Origin: an uncultured Selenomonadales bacterium
Lineage (GTDB): Bacteria; Bacillota; Negativicutes; Selenomonadales; Selenomonadaceae
Direction: 5' to 3'
Length of the DNA: 64,000 bases
Assembly (NCBI GenBank): GCA_947165145.1
Contig: CAMUZG010000005.1
Span: 1-64,000, forward strand
In this document: piece by piece, positions 26,018 to 34,965 of the stretch
How the letters are laid out: the number at the start of each line of letters is the position of its first letter
How positions within the stretch are numbered: position 1 is the stretch's first letter
Notes under the pieces: generated by a model
Told to the model about the DNA's origin: nothing
Databases searched by the model: none
What the model saw: the letters and a program-made list of their open reading frames with translations, nothing else
Position numbers and translations under genes: made by a program

Positions 26018-26610
26018 TTAAAAAATTTTTCGCGGCGATTGCAGGAGGTTTGCTCATGATGAATTTGACGCCCGCGCAGGCTGTCGATTCCCGCGTCGAA
26101 TCCGCTGTGCAATGGGCGATTGAAATTGCCAACGACGAAACTCACGGCTATTCGCAAGGCGCGGAGAACGCTACGCCTTCACACCCGTACACAGGTTCCC
26201 GCGAAGGTCCCGATTATGATTGTTCGTCGCTGGTCTATCACGCTTTCGAGCACGGCGGCTTTAAAATTATCGAGGCTTGGCGCAAAAATCCCGCGTACAT
26301 GTCGCGCTACAACGGCAGACAATTCAGCGGCGACGCTGACACGATTTGGGACGATTTGCGCGTTGACGGCGGCTGGCAAAAATTTTCGTGGAACGAAATT
26401 AAAGATAATCTTCAGCGCGGCGATATTCTCTGTCGTCCACAATTTCACGTAGCGATTTACATCGGCGACGGCAAAACGGTCGAGGCTCGCGGCGTGAACA
26501 ATCCGACTGGGCGCGGTCGATACGAGACTGGCGATCAGGGCGGCGAAATTGATTTCTACCACGCGCACGGTCGCGGCTGGACTGAAGTTTATCGCTTTGT
26601 CGGCAACTAA
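26014..26610 (+). CDS. Secreted NlpC/P60- or CHAP-like peptidoglycan hydrolase
   Basis: A 198-residue protein with a signal peptide ([23 protein letters not shown]). The mature part has [11 protein letters not shown], which supplies the catalytic Cys in the DCSS motif, and [17 protein letters not shown], which supplies the His. That arrangement is typical of NlpC/P60 endopeptidases and of CHAP-like phage tail or amidase proteins. It would act in the periplasm on peptide cross-links. It overlaps tyrS by four bases (ATGA) and precedes asd, neither of which explains its job. Confidence 0.75.
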   Translation: MIKKFFAAIAGGLLMMNLTPAQAVDSRVESAVQWAIEIANDETHGYSQGAENATPSHPYTGSREGPDYDCSSLVYHAFEHGGFKIIEAWRKNPAYMSRYNGRQFSGDADTIWDDLRVDGGWQKFSWNEIKDNLQRGDILCRPQFHVAIYIGDGKTVEARGVNNPTGRGRYETGDQGGEIDFYHAHGRGWTEVYRFVGN

Positions 26611-26623
26611 GGAGGAAAATTTT

Positions 26624-27658
26624 ATGAAACGATTCAACACGGCAATCGTCGGCGCAACGGGCGCAGTCGGTCAAGAATTCTTGAAACTCATCGAGGAACG
26701 CAACTTCCCATTCGGCGAACTGAAAATGTTGGCGTCGTCACGTTCGGCGGGCAAGACAATAAATTTCATGGGCAAAGATTATACTGTCGAGGAGACCACG
26801 GAAAATTCCTTCGACGGCGTGCAATTCGCATTGTTCGCGGGCGGCGCGGCAAGCAAACTCTTCGCACCGGCAGCAGTGAAATCGGGCGCAGTCGTCATCG
26901 ACAATTCGTCAAATTTCCGCATGGATCCAAACGTCCCGCTCGTCGTGCCCGAAGTCAATCCTCAAGCAATCGCGCGGCACAAAGGCATCATCGCAAATCC
27001 GAACTGCTCAACAATTATCATGGTCATGGCACTCAAACCGCTTTACGATTTGTCGCGAATCAGGCGCGTTGTCGTGTCGACTTATCAAGCAGTCAGCGGC
27101 GCAGGTCGTGAAGGCATGGACGAACTTAAAACGCAACTTGAGGCTTTGGCACGCGGCGAAGAAATTCAAGCCAAAATTCTGCCTGTCGCCAAACTCGACA
27201 AGCACTATCAAATTGCGTCGAACCTTCTGCCGCAAATCGATGTTTTCATGGACAACCTTTATACCAAAGAGGAAATGAAGATGGTCAACGAGACGCGCAA
27301 AATTATGGAAGACGACGAACTTCGCGTGACTGCAACGACGATTCGCGTGCCGGTCTACCGTTCACATGCCGAAAGCGTCAACATCGAGTTCGAGGACGAA
27401 ATTTCGGTTGAGGCTGCTCGCAATGCGTTGGAGAAATTCCCTGGCGTCATCGTGCGCGACAATCCCGCCGAAATGATTTATCCGCAACCGCTTGAGACTT
27501 CCGGCAAAGATGATGTCGAAGTCGGACGCGTCCGCAAAGATTTTTCGATTGAGCACGGCTTAAACTTGTGGGTTTGCGGCGACCAAATTCGCAAGGGCGC
27601 GGCTCTCAACGCTCTGCAAATCGCCGAATACATGATTGCCAACGACATGGTCTTTTGA
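26624..27658 (+). CDS. asd: Aspartate-semialdehyde dehydrogenase
   Basis: Second step of the aspartate pathway, reducing aspartyl phosphate. AAGGAGGAAAATTTT precedes the ATG at 26624; the longer track start lies inside the previous gene. The NADP-binding start is TAIVGATGAVGQEFLKLI, the active-site Cys is in NPNCSTI, SNFRMDPNVPLVVPEVN is the phosphate site, and RVPVYRSHAESVNIEF carries the catalytic His. Length 344 is normal. Confidence 0.96.
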   Translation: MKRFNTAIVGATGAVGQEFLKLIEERNFPFGELKMLASSRSAGKTINFMGKDYTVEETTENSFDGVQFALFAGGAASKLFAPAAVKSGAVVIDNSSNFRMDPNVPLVVPEVNPQAIARHKGIIANPNCSTIIMVMALKPLYDLSRIRRVVVSTYQAVSGAGREGMDELKTQLEALARGEEIQAKILPVAKLDKHYQIASNLLPQIDVFMDNLYTKEEMKMVNETRKIMEDDELRVTATTIRVPVYRSHAESVNIEFEDEISVEAARNALEKFPGVIVRDNPAEMIYPQPLETSGKDDVEVGRVRKDFSIEHGLNLWVCGDQIRKGAALNALQIAEYMIANDMVF

Positions 27659-27697
27659 GATCGTAAAATTAAAATCACTTTCGGGAGGACTTAACAC

Positions 27698-28915
27698 ATG
27701 ACAGCAACACACGCGGCAGGCAGGAAGCTCAAAGACGCAATCTTCGACGCGAACCAGGCTTGCAACGAGGCAATAAAAATTCACGGCGCGGACAAAGTCA
27801 CCAATGCGACAATCGGCGTTGTACTCGACGAAGAAGGTAAACTCGCCACGTTGCCGACTGTCGAAAAAATTTTCAGCTCAATGGATTTCAGCGAACTGGT
27901 TGCCTACGCGCCGATAAGCGGTCTACCCGCGTATCTCGACGCCGTGATTGATTTGACATTCGCCGACAACAAACCGACTGCGCATTTCGGAGCGGTTGCG
28001 ACTGCTGGCGGTACAGGTGCGATTCATCACGCGATAGCCAACTACGCCGAACGTGGCGACGCCGTTCTGACAAGCGATTGGTGTTGGGGCACGTACAACG
28101 TCATCTGCGTCGAGACGGGCAAACGTCTTGAAACGTTCAAACTCTTCGACGACGCGCTGAACTTCAACACAAACGATTTTGCCGTCAAGGTCGACGCGCT
28201 CTGCAAGAATCAAAATTCTCTGCTCGTGATAATCAACACGCCTGCGCACAATCCGACAGGTTACGCGCTCAGCTCCGACGAATGGGACAAAGTTCTTGCC
28301 GTGCTCAAAGCTCAAGCTTCCGCAGGCAAAAATATTTCGTTGCTCGTTGACATCGCTTACATTGACTTTGCGGGCGAAAAAAATTCCACGCGGGCTTTCA
28401 TGAAAAAATTCAGCGACTTGCCCGAAAATCTTTTCGTGATGATTTCGTTCAGCATGTCGAAGAGCTACACTTTCTACGGACAGCGGACGGGCGCGTTGAT
28501 TGGCGTGTCGTCGAGTGCGGACGTTATCGACGAATTCAAGAATGTCGGCAAATATTCCAGTCGCGCCGCCTGGTCGAATGTCAATCGCGGTGCTCAAGCG
28601 TTGTTGGTCAAGCTCGCCGCCGATAAAAATCTTACGCCGATTTATGAGGCTGAACGCACGAAACTTTACGAGATGGTCAAACGTCGCGCTGATGTTTTTG
28701 TCGCCGAAGCTGATTCTTGCGGATTGCGTGTTGTGCCATACAAGGGCGGATTTTTTATCGCGGTGCCTGCCGACAATCCTGCCGCTGTCTGCCGCAAACT
28801 TCACGACGAATTGATTTTTGCCGTCCCGCTGAAATTGGGCATTCGAGTCGCTGCCTGTTCAACATCTTTCGAGAAAATGCACGGCGTCGCAGAAAAAATT
28901 CTCCGCGCAATGTGA
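27698..28915 (+). CDS. PLP-dependent aminotransferase class I/II
   Basis: A 405-residue fold-type I aminotransferase. The PLP Lys lies in SFSMSKSYTFYGQRTGAL; INTPAHNPTGY carries the Asn that contacts PLP, VDIAYIDFAG the Asp, and LGIRVAACS the substrate-carboxylate Arg. The overall pattern resembles aspartate/aromatic aminotransferases of the AspC/TyrB type. Since it follows asd by 39 bases it may serve amino acid synthesis, but its substrate cannot be read directly. Confidence 0.88.
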   Translation: MTATHAAGRKLKDAIFDANQACNEAIKIHGADKVTNATIGVVLDEEGKLATLPTVEKIFSSMDFSELVAYAPISGLPAYLDAVIDLTFADNKPTAHFGAVATAGGTGAIHHAIANYAERGDAVLTSDWCWGTYNVICVETGKRLETFKLFDDALNFNTNDFAVKVDALCKNQNSLLVIINTPAHNPTGYALSSDEWDKVLAVLKAQASAGKNISLLVDIAYIDFAGEKNSTRAFMKKFSDLPENLFVMISFSMSKSYTFYGQRTGALIGVSSSADVIDEFKNVGKYSSRAAWSNVNRGAQALLVKLAADKNLTPIYEAERTKLYEMVKRRADVFVAEADSCGLRVVPYKGGFFIAVPADNPAAVCRKLHDELIFAVPLKLGIRVAACSTSFEKMHGVAEKILRAM

Positions 28916-28975
28916 CGGCTGATCATCGTGGCGTTCAAAAGGAACGCTGACGAATGAATTCAAAGGAGTATCCTT

Positions 28976-29755
28976 ATGGCTGATAAACATTTGCTCGAGA
29001 CAACAGACGTGTCCGAAGTCTTCGGCGGGCTGAAGGCGGTCTCGGACTTCAACATTTACATTGACAAAGGCGAACTCATCGGGCTCATCGGACCGAACGG
29101 CGCGGGCAAAACTACGGCGTTCAATCTGATAACGGGCGTCTACGTGCCCACGACGGGCGAAATAACTTTTGACGGCAAATCAATCGTCGGGCTCAAGCCT
29201 TACGAGATAACCAAGCGCGGTATCGCACGCACATTCCAAAATATTCGGCTGTTCAGTGAACTCAGCGTTCTCGACAACGTCAAGATTGCTTATCATTGCC
29301 ACGTCAAATACGGCTTGCTCGAAACGATTCTGCGCGTTGGGCGATATTTCGGCGAAGAAAGTTCAATCGAACGTGAGGCTCTCAACCTGCTGAAAATTTT
29401 CAAGCTCGACGGACATGCTCACGAAGTCGCGAAAAATTTGCCGTACGGTGCACAACGTCGATTGGAAATTGCTCGTGCGCTTGCCGCCAAACCAAAGCTG
29501 TTGCTACTCGACGAACCCGCCGCCGGCATGAATCCGCAAGAGACGCAAGAACTTATGGAAATGATTCGCTGGATACGCAAGCAATTCGGCTTGACGGTGC
29601 TTTTGATTGAACACGACATGAGTTTGGTCATGGGCATTTGCGAGCGAATCTACGTCCTTGAATACGGCATGATAATCGCTGACGGCACGCCCGCCGACAT
29701 TCAGAACGACCCCGAAGTCATTCGCGCTTATCTCGGTGCGGAAGCGATTAATTAA
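28976..29755 (+). CDS. livG: LivG-type branched-chain amino acid ABC ATPase (isolated)
   Basis: A 259-residue ABC ATPase. Walker A is GPNGAGKTT, Q-loop TFQNIRLF, signature PYGAQRRLEIARAL (LivG-specific replacement of LSGGQ), Walker B LLLLDEPAAGMNP, and the switch His in LIEHDM. The closing VIRAYLG is also LivG-typical. It normally works with LivF, LivH, LivM and LivK, none of which is present here, so it must pair with permeases elsewhere or be a remnant. It follows an AAAGGAGTATCC-type ribosome site. Confidence 0.88.
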   Translation: MADKHLLETTDVSEVFGGLKAVSDFNIYIDKGELIGLIGPNGAGKTTAFNLITGVYVPTTGEITFDGKSIVGLKPYEITKRGIARTFQNIRLFSELSVLDNVKIAYHCHVKYGLLETILRVGRYFGEESSIEREALNLLKIFKLDGHAHEVAKNLPYGAQRRLEIARALAAKPKLLLLDEPAAGMNPQETQELMEMIRWIRKQFGLTVLLIEHDMSLVMGICERIYVLEYGMIIADGTPADIQNDPEVIRAYLGAEAIN

Positions 29756-29769
29756 GCGTTGCACAAAGT

Positions 29770-29798
29770 TTGACTGCGCGTCGCGTCTGCTGTAGAAT
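29770..29798 (+). promoter_or_regulatory. Promoter for the 105-residue protein
   Basis: TTGACT at 29770-29775 and TAGAAT at 29793-29798 with a 17-base spacer; AAGGAGG follows before the ATG. It shows the small gene has its own transcription unit. Confidence 0.75.
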
Positions 29799-29824
29799 TA
29801 TTTCAAACTTAAGGAGGCAATTTT

Positions 29825-30142
29825 ATGGACGCCAATTTGAAAATCGTTTTGGATCAATACTTCGAGGGAGCCGCCAAACTCAAGCCGAATGTTTTCGTGC
29901 CCGTGCGTGACAATCGCGTTCAAGAGCCGCTCATTGACGCTTTCTTCAGCGAGACCGAAGGCAGTACGCTTATCATGAGCGATTCGCAGGAAATTTTCGA
30001 GGGCGACATTCTCGTTTATCCGAAGACGCGCCAATTCTGCTACGTCGACGACATTCGCCACATCACAGGCAAAGGGATTTACATCGTCCACTACCACACG
30101 AAATATCAGCGCAAAGCCAAGACGCCTTTCGACGCGGATTAA
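29825..30142 (+). CDS. Conserved-looking small protein, unknown function
   Basis: A 105-residue acidic protein that I do not recognise. It has no signal peptide or membrane helix. The region EGDILVYPKTRQFCYVDDI suggests a small beta-rich fold. It has a near-consensus promoter, a strong ribosome site (AAGGAGG) and its own terminator, so expression as a single gene is likely. Confidence 0.65.
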   Translation: MDANLKIVLDQYFEGAAKLKPNVFVPVRDNRVQEPLIDAFFSETEGSTLIMSDSQEIFEGDILVYPKTRQFCYVDDIRHITGKGIYIVHYHTKYQRKAKTPFDAD

Positions 30143-30158
30143 TCAATCGACTCCAAAC

Positions 30159-30197
30159 AAAAAACGCCCTCCGAACGCTCGGAAGGTGTTTTTTTTG
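30159..30197. terminator. Bidirectional terminator between the small gene and potD
   Basis: ACGCCCTCCGA pairs with TCGGAAGGTGT (one mismatch), with an A run before and TTTTTTTT after. It can serve both convergent units. Confidence 0.85.
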
Positions 30198-30212
30198 TTT
30201 TTGCAGACAATC

Positions 30213-31274
30213 TCAAGAATCGACTCTGACTTGCATCCAAAGATTGTTGTAGTACTCGTCCATTTGGTTGCCGAGATATTTGTAAGTTTCTTGACCGCTG
30301 TAGACTTCCGGCGACGGGAAGGCAATCGGCGAATTCTTCAGCTCTTCATCTTCGACAAGGTCACGAACAGCGATATTCGGCGTGGAGTAGCCAAGGTGTT
30401 CAAAGTTTTGTGCGGCGATGTCGGGGCGGCACATGAAGTTGATAAACTTGTGCGCGTTGTCGACGTTCTGCGAATCCTTCGTGATGACCCAACCGTCAAT
30501 CCAAAGGTTTGTGCCTTCCTTCGGAATTGAGAACGCCATGTTCGGGTTTTCTTTCAAAATAATCGGAGCCTCGCCGCTGAATACGACGCCCATTGCCGCT
30601 TCGGAGTTGATGAGTTTTTCTTTGACTTCGTCGACGACGTAAGCTTGAACGAGCGGCTTTTGAGCCTTGAGCATCGCTTGAGCCTGCGCCAAAACGTCTT
30701 TGTCAGTTTCGTTCATGCTTTTGCCCATGAGTTTAAGCGGAATCATCATCGCGTCGCGGGCGGAATCTTGCATAAGAATTTGTCCTGAATATTTTTCGTT
30801 CCAAAGAATGTTCCAGCTGTCGACGGGGTCGGTGACTTTGGTCTTGTCATAGATTATACCGACAGTTCCCCAGCAATACGGCACGGAATATTTGTTGCCG
30901 GGGTCGAAGCTTTCAGCCTGCTTGAAAAAATCTTCGCCGATATTTTTTTTGGCTTCGGGTAACTTGTTGAAGTCGAGCGGCTGAAGTAGATTGTTGCTGA
31001 TCATTTTCTGAATCATGTAGTCCGACGGGCAGATGACATCGTAATGAACTGCACCTTCCGCCACGCGCGGATACATGCTCTCGTTGGTGTCGAACTCGTC
31101 AAGCACGACGTGAATGCCCGTTTCTTTCTCAAAAGTCTTGAGAACTTCGGGATCAATGTAGTCGCCCCAACTGTAGACGTAGACGACGTTGTCCTTCTTG
31201 TCGCCGCCACCGCAACCCGCAATGCCGATTGCCAAGCAACTCACCAGAAGGAGCGCAAGAATTTTGAACTTCAA
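30213..31274 (-). CDS. potD: Spermidine/putrescine-binding lipoprotein PotD
   Basis: Substrate-binding protein of the polyamine ABC importer. The signal peptide ends in a lipobox (AIGIAGC), so it is a lipoprotein. The family start VYVYSWGDYIDPEVLKTFEK and YDVICPSDYMIQKM are clear, and the later FINFMCRPDIAAQNFEHLGY is typical. Length 353 is normal. It is the last gene of potABCD, separated from potC by about 100 bases that hold a heptad repeat; an AAGGGAGG site precedes the ATG. Confidence 0.93.
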   Translation of the reverse strand: MKFKILALLLVSCLAIGIAGCGGGDKKDNVVYVYSWGDYIDPEVLKTFEKETGIHVVLDEFDTNESMYPRVAEGAVHYDVICPSDYMIQKMISNNLLQPLDFNKLPEAKKNIGEDFFKQAESFDPGNKYSVPYCWGTVGIIYDKTKVTDPVDSWNILWNEKYSGQILMQDSARDAMMIPLKLMGKSMNETDKDVLAQAQAMLKAQKPLVQAYVVDEVKEKLINSEAAMGVVFSGEAPIILKENPNMAFSIPKEGTNLWIDGWVITKDSQNVDNAHKFINFMCRPDIAAQNFEHLGYSTPNIAVRDLVEDEELKNSPIAFPSPEVYSGQETYKYLGNQMDEYYNNLWMQVRVDS

Positions 31275-31293
31275 TTAAATAACCTCCCTTGTT

Positions 31294-31373
31294 TTAATTA
31301 GGAATTAGGAATTTGGAATTAGGAATTGAACGGCGTCAAATAATTCCACATTCCTAATTCCCAATTCCAAATT
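31294..31373. repeat. Heptad repeat array between potC and potD
   Basis: AATTAGGAATTAGGAATTTG units followed, after 16 bases, by their inverse (AATTCCACATTCC). The two halves can form a long imperfect stem. Because it lies inside an operon, the transcript could fold here and affect potD level relative to potABC. Confidence 0.85.
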
Positions 31374-31374
31374 G

Positions 31375-32160
31375 TTAAATCGCTTCCTCGATATGTTTGA
31401 GTTTGCGACGATTAATCGCGAACAGGATAACAAATATCAGCACGCAGAAGAAAACCAGCGTCGATAGCGCGTACATTTCGGGGTGAATGCCGATTTTCAG
31501 TTCAGCGTAAATCTCCGTTGTCAAAGTGTCAACGCCCGCGCCTTTCGTGAAGTGCGTGATTATAAAATCGTCCGCCGACATGGTGAACGCCAATAAAAAT
31601 CCCGCGAAGATACTCGGACGCAATTCGGGCAAAATGACGCTCGCAAAGGCTTTGAACGGACTTGCGCCCAAATCCAACGCCGCTTCGTAAAAACTTTTAT
31701 CCAACGTCATGAGTTGCGGCATTATGCATAAAATCACGTAAGGCACGTTGAAAACGATATGCGCCAACAAAATCGACACGTAGCCGAGCTTGAGCCCTAA
31801 GCCCATGAACAGCAACATCAACGAGATACCCGTGACGATGTCCGCGTTGAGTATCGGGACGTTCGTAATGCTCATGAAAGTCGCACGCCATTTGCGGCTG
31901 AATTCTTTCATTGCAACGCACGTTATCAAGCCGAGAATTGTCGCAATGCCCGCCGATAACAAACCGATTGACAGCGTGTTTGACAGCGCGTCAGCAATTC
32001 GTTCGTCGTTGAAAAGTTTCGTGTACCAATCAAGCGTGACGCCCGTCCAATGTCCGCGATAACGGCTTGCGTTGAACGATTGAGCAATCAGCACACCGAT
32101 TGGCGCGTACAGAAACAGGAAGATTGTCGCCAGATAAATTTTTTTTATGTAGCGCATCAA
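31375..32160 (-). CDS. potC: Polyamine ABC transporter permease PotC
   Basis: A 261-residue inner-membrane permease with six predicted helices. The EAA loop, which contacts the ATPase, is YEAALDLGASPFKAFASVIL. SFNASRYRGHWTGVTLDWY near the N terminus is typical of PotC. Its start overlaps the potB stop by four bases. Confidence 0.93.
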   Translation of the reverse strand: MMRYIKKIYLATIFLFLYAPIGVLIAQSFNASRYRGHWTGVTLDWYTKLFNDERIADALSNTLSIGLLSAGIATILGLITCVAMKEFSRKWRATFMSITNVPILNADIVTGISLMLLFMGLGLKLGYVSILLAHIVFNVPYVILCIMPQLMTLDKSFYEAALDLGASPFKAFASVILPELRPSIFAGFLLAFTMSADDFIITHFTKGAGVDTLTTEIYAELKIGIHPEMYALSTLVFFCVLIFVILFAINRRKLKHIEEAI

Positions 32161-32981
32161 CCGTCACCTTCTTCCTTGAGCGGGTCGAATGCCGCCGTCA
32201 ACAGCATGTTCATCACAATGAAAATCATCAAGATGACTGACAACGCGCAACCAACGTGCCAATCGTATTGGAAGGTGAATTCTTGTTCGATGATGTTGCC
32301 GATTAGTAGCAATTTGCCGCCGCCGAGCAATGCGCTGATAACAAACGTCGTGAGCGCGGGAATAAAAACCATTGTGATTCCGCTTACTGCGCCTGGGATT
32401 GTGAGCGGCAAAATCACGCGGAAGAATGTTTGCCACGAATTCGCACCTAAATCCTGCGCGGCTTCCAAAATGCTTTTGTCAATCTTCGACAGCGAAATGA
32501 ACAGCGGCAAAACCATGTACGGCAGAAAATTGTAGACCATGCCGACGACGATTGCGCCCTGCGTGTTAATCATGTTGAACGTCGGAAGATCAAGCAGTCG
32601 CATAAGCTGATTGATGATACCGTTGCTTTCAAGAATTGTTTGCCAGGCCATCGTCGACAGCAGCGAATTCATCCACAGCGGCAAAATAAACAGCAGTGAA
32701 ATTATCGTCGTGTTGTCGCGCCTGTTTTCGGTCAAGATTAAGCACAGCGGGTAAGCAAGTATCAGACAGACAACCGTGCTTATCAGAGCGAGTTCAACCG
32801 ACAATTTCAACGCGGCGAGATAACCGCGCTCAAAAATTAGGCTCATGTTGTCGAGCGAAAAATTTCCGTCGTAATCCGTCACGCCGTACCATACAATACA
32901 AATCAGCGGCACAAAAATAAAAAGCACTGCCCAAATCAGAAACGGTGTAAGCAGGACGTTGCGCGTCATGGTGTTAAACAT
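32157..32981 (-). CDS. potB: Polyamine ABC transporter permease PotB
   Basis: A 274-residue permease. GAGGAGG fits the ATG at 32981; the track's TTG at 32990 abuts that site. LEAAQDLGANSWQTFFRVIL is the EAA loop. The N-terminal helix (FLIWAVLFIFVPLICIVWYG) and VVGMVYNFLPYMVLPLF are typical of PotB. It overlaps both potA (eight bases) and potC (four bases), which implies tight translational coupling. Confidence 0.93.
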   Translation of the reverse strand: MFNTMTRNVLLTPFLIWAVLFIFVPLICIVWYGVTDYDGNFSLDNMSLIFERGYLAALKLSVELALISTVVCLILAYPLCLILTENRRDNTTIISLLFILPLWMNSLLSTMAWQTILESNGIINQLMRLLDLPTFNMINTQGAIVVGMVYNFLPYMVLPLFISLSKIDKSILEAAQDLGANSWQTFFRVILPLTIPGAVSGITMVFIPALTTFVISALLGGGKLLLIGNIIEQEFTFQYDWHVGCALSVILMIFIVMNMLLTAAFDPLKEEGDG

Positions 32982-34044
32982 CGGCGGCAACCTCCTCGTC
33001 TTCGGATTGAGGCTTGCTCATTATCTGAATATTTTCGGGCGCGACGTGCAAGCTAACTTCCTCGCCAACAGTTCGTCCCGTCGTCGATTGAATCAGCCAT
33101 TCGAAGCCGTCCGCCTCGACGTTAATATCATACGACATGCCCCAGAACACGACGCGAGTCACAACGCCGTTAAAAGCACCTTCGCGCGGCGCGGCAAGCT
33201 TGATGTCTTCAGGGCGAATCTGCACGTCAACGGGACACTCGGCGGGAAAACCCGTGTCGACGCAGGGATATTCTCTGCCGAAAATGCGCACAATTTTATC
33301 GCGAACCATAACGCCGTCGATGATGTTGCTGTCACCGATGAAGTCCGCGACGAATGCGTTTTCCGGCTCATTGTAAACATTTTCGGGCGTGCCGACCTGT
33401 TGAATGTAACCTTGGTTCATGACGACAACGCGATCGCTCATCGACAAAGCCTCTTCCTGGTCGTGCGTGACGAAAATAAACGTTATGCCCGTCTCTTTGT
33501 TGATTCCGACGAGTTCGCGGCGCATATTCCGACGCAATTTCAAATCCAAAGCACTCAACGGTTCGTCGAGCAACAAAACTTTCGGCTCATTGACAACGGC
33601 GCGAGCAATGGCGATACGTTGCTGTTGACCGCCGCTGAGTCGGGTGACGTCGTGTTTTTCGTAGCCTTCGAGATTAACGAGTTTGAGCGCGTATTTGACT
33701 TTGTCGCGAATGTAATCGGCGGATTTGCCCGCGATTTTCGGTCCGAACGAAATATTTTCCTCAACGTTCATGTGCGAGAACAGTGAATACTTTTGGAAGA
33801 CTGTGTTAATTGGTCGTCGATTCGGCGGTAATCGGGTGATGTCTTTGCCGTCGAAGAGGACGCGCCCCGTGTCAGGCATCTCGAAGCCGCCGATAATCCG
33901 TAGCATTGTCGTCTTGCCGCAACCCGACGGTCCCAACAGCGTGATGAATTCGCTTTCGTAAATCGACAGGTCAATTTCGTCAAGCACGAGCAAATTGCCG
34001 AACGACTTGGCAATATTTTCCAAATGTATCAGTTCCCGTTTCAT
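32974..34044 (-). CDS. potA: Spermidine/putrescine ABC transporter ATPase PotA
   Basis: A 356-residue ABC ATPase. Walker A GPSGCGKTT, signature RLSGGQQQRIAIARA, Walker B VLLLDEPLSALD and switch His VTHDQEEALS are all present. The C-terminal third (about 240-350) is the TOBE-type regulatory domain (IRPEDIKLA). It is the first gene of the pot operon, read from a strong promoter just upstream. Confidence 0.94.
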   Translation of the reverse strand: MKRELIHLENIAKSFGNLLVLDEIDLSIYESEFITLLGPSGCGKTTMLRIIGGFEMPDTGRVLFDGKDITRLPPNRRPINTVFQKYSLFSHMNVEENISFGPKIAGKSADYIRDKVKYALKLVNLEGYEKHDVTRLSGGQQQRIAIARAVVNEPKVLLLDEPLSALDLKLRRNMRRELVGINKETGITFIFVTHDQEEALSMSDRVVVMNQGYIQQVGTPENVYNEPENAFVADFIGDSNIIDGVMVRDKIVRIFGREYPCVDTGFPAECPVDVQIRPEDIKLAAPREGAFNGVVTRVVFWGMSYDINVEADGFEWLIQSTTGRTVGEEVSLHVAPENIQIMSKPQSEDEEVAADV

Positions 34045-34060
34045 TTCCCAGCAACCTTTC

Positions 34061-34102
34061 GTTTAATTTGGAATTAGGGATTAGATTGCTAGTCCCTAGT
34101 CC
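34061..34102. repeat. Short heptad-type repeat upstream of potA
   Basis: TTTGGAATTAGGGATTAGATT followed by CTAGTCCCTAGTCC, a degenerate copy of the TAGGAAT family with an inverted second half. It lies in the potA leader. Confidence 0.7.
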
Positions 34103-34118
34103 AAAAAAAATTTCCCGC

Positions 34119-34147
34119 ATTATACAGAAAAGCGGTGCTTCAAGCAA
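34119..34147 (-). promoter_or_regulatory. Promoter of the potABCD operon
   Basis: On the minus strand, TTGCTT at 34147-34142 and TATAAT at 34124-34119 with a 17-base spacer. The -35 hexamer falls in the loop of the terminator hairpin of the upstream gene. Confidence 0.75.
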
Positions 34148-34157
34148 GAAACACCGC
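34132..34157 (-). terminator. Terminator of the lytic transglycosylase gene
   Basis: GCGGTG/CACCGC with inner TTC/GAA and a six-base loop; TTTTCT follows on the minus strand. The loop sequence doubles as the -35 box of the pot promoter. Confidence 0.7.
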
Positions 34158-34175
34158 CCAAAAATTTTTTATGCT

Positions 34176-34811
34176 TCAAAGTGAAAGATTTTTCAATCGA
34201 GCAAAGCGCAACTCATGCAGAGCAATCGGCGTGGCACCGAGACTTTGCGAGCTGTAGAGCTTGGCATATTTTTCGCGGCAATGAAGAACACGTTTGACAT
34301 AGTCGCGAGTTTCGGCGTAGGGGATTTTGTCGACGTCGGAAAAATTTTCTTGCCAACGATTTTTTTTCATCCACTCACGCACGTTGCCGCGACCAGCATT
34401 GTACGCCGCCAAAGCCAAAACGTCGTTGCCGTTGAATTCGTCTTCGAGTTCGGCAAGATACCATGTGCCGTAGCGGATATTCGTTTCGGGGTCGCGCAGA
34501 TTTTTTATGTCGTCGGCAATTTCGTCGGGAGCTTCGCCCAGTTGGTAGGCAATCCACGCGGCAGTTTCGGGCATGATTTGCATTAAACCGATTGCGCCGC
34601 TTTGTGAGCAAGCTGCCTCGGTGAAATTGCTTTCGACTTTCATGACCGATATTGCCAGGAATTTATCGACCTTCCAGCGCGACGAATAATTTTCTATCGT
34701 CGAACGATACGGGAACGGATACAAAAATTTTTTCTGCACCGCCGGCAAGCTCATCACCGCGTATATTGCGAGCATTGCCGCGCAGATTGTCAAGATTTTT
34801 TTCAGTGTCAA
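34176..34811 (-). CDS. SLT-type lytic transglycosylase
   Basis: A 211-residue periplasmic murein lytic enzyme. An N-terminal membrane anchor or signal (LTICAAMLAIYAVMSLPAV) precedes the SLT domain: VMKVESNF holds the catalytic Glu, SGAIGLMQIMPETAAWIA and ALAAYNAGRGNVREWM are family motifs. It begins at TTG 34811 after GGAGGTGGA. It cleaves the glycan strand between MurNAc and GlcNAc. The gene is monocistronic and ends in a terminator. Confidence 0.92.
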   Translation of the reverse strand: MTLKKILTICAAMLAIYAVMSLPAVQKKFLYPFPYRSTIENYSSRWKVDKFLAISVMKVESNFTEAACSQSGAIGLMQIMPETAAWIAYQLGEAPDEIADDIKNLRDPETNIRYGTWYLAELEDEFNGNDVLALAAYNAGRGNVREWMKKNRWQENFSDVDKIPYAETRDYVKRVLHCREKYAKLYSSQSLGATPIALHELRFARLKNLSL

Positions 34812-34965
34812 TCCACCTCCGCGCGTTTTGATGAATTTTAAATGATTAAAGCGTTGCTGTCAAATTTTCGGTAGCGGTAAAAAAATTTTTCAGTCGCTAT
34901 CCATTCGCTAAGAATTTTTATGTTATAATGTTGCGCCGTAAGGAATTGACTATGGGGGTGGCGCG

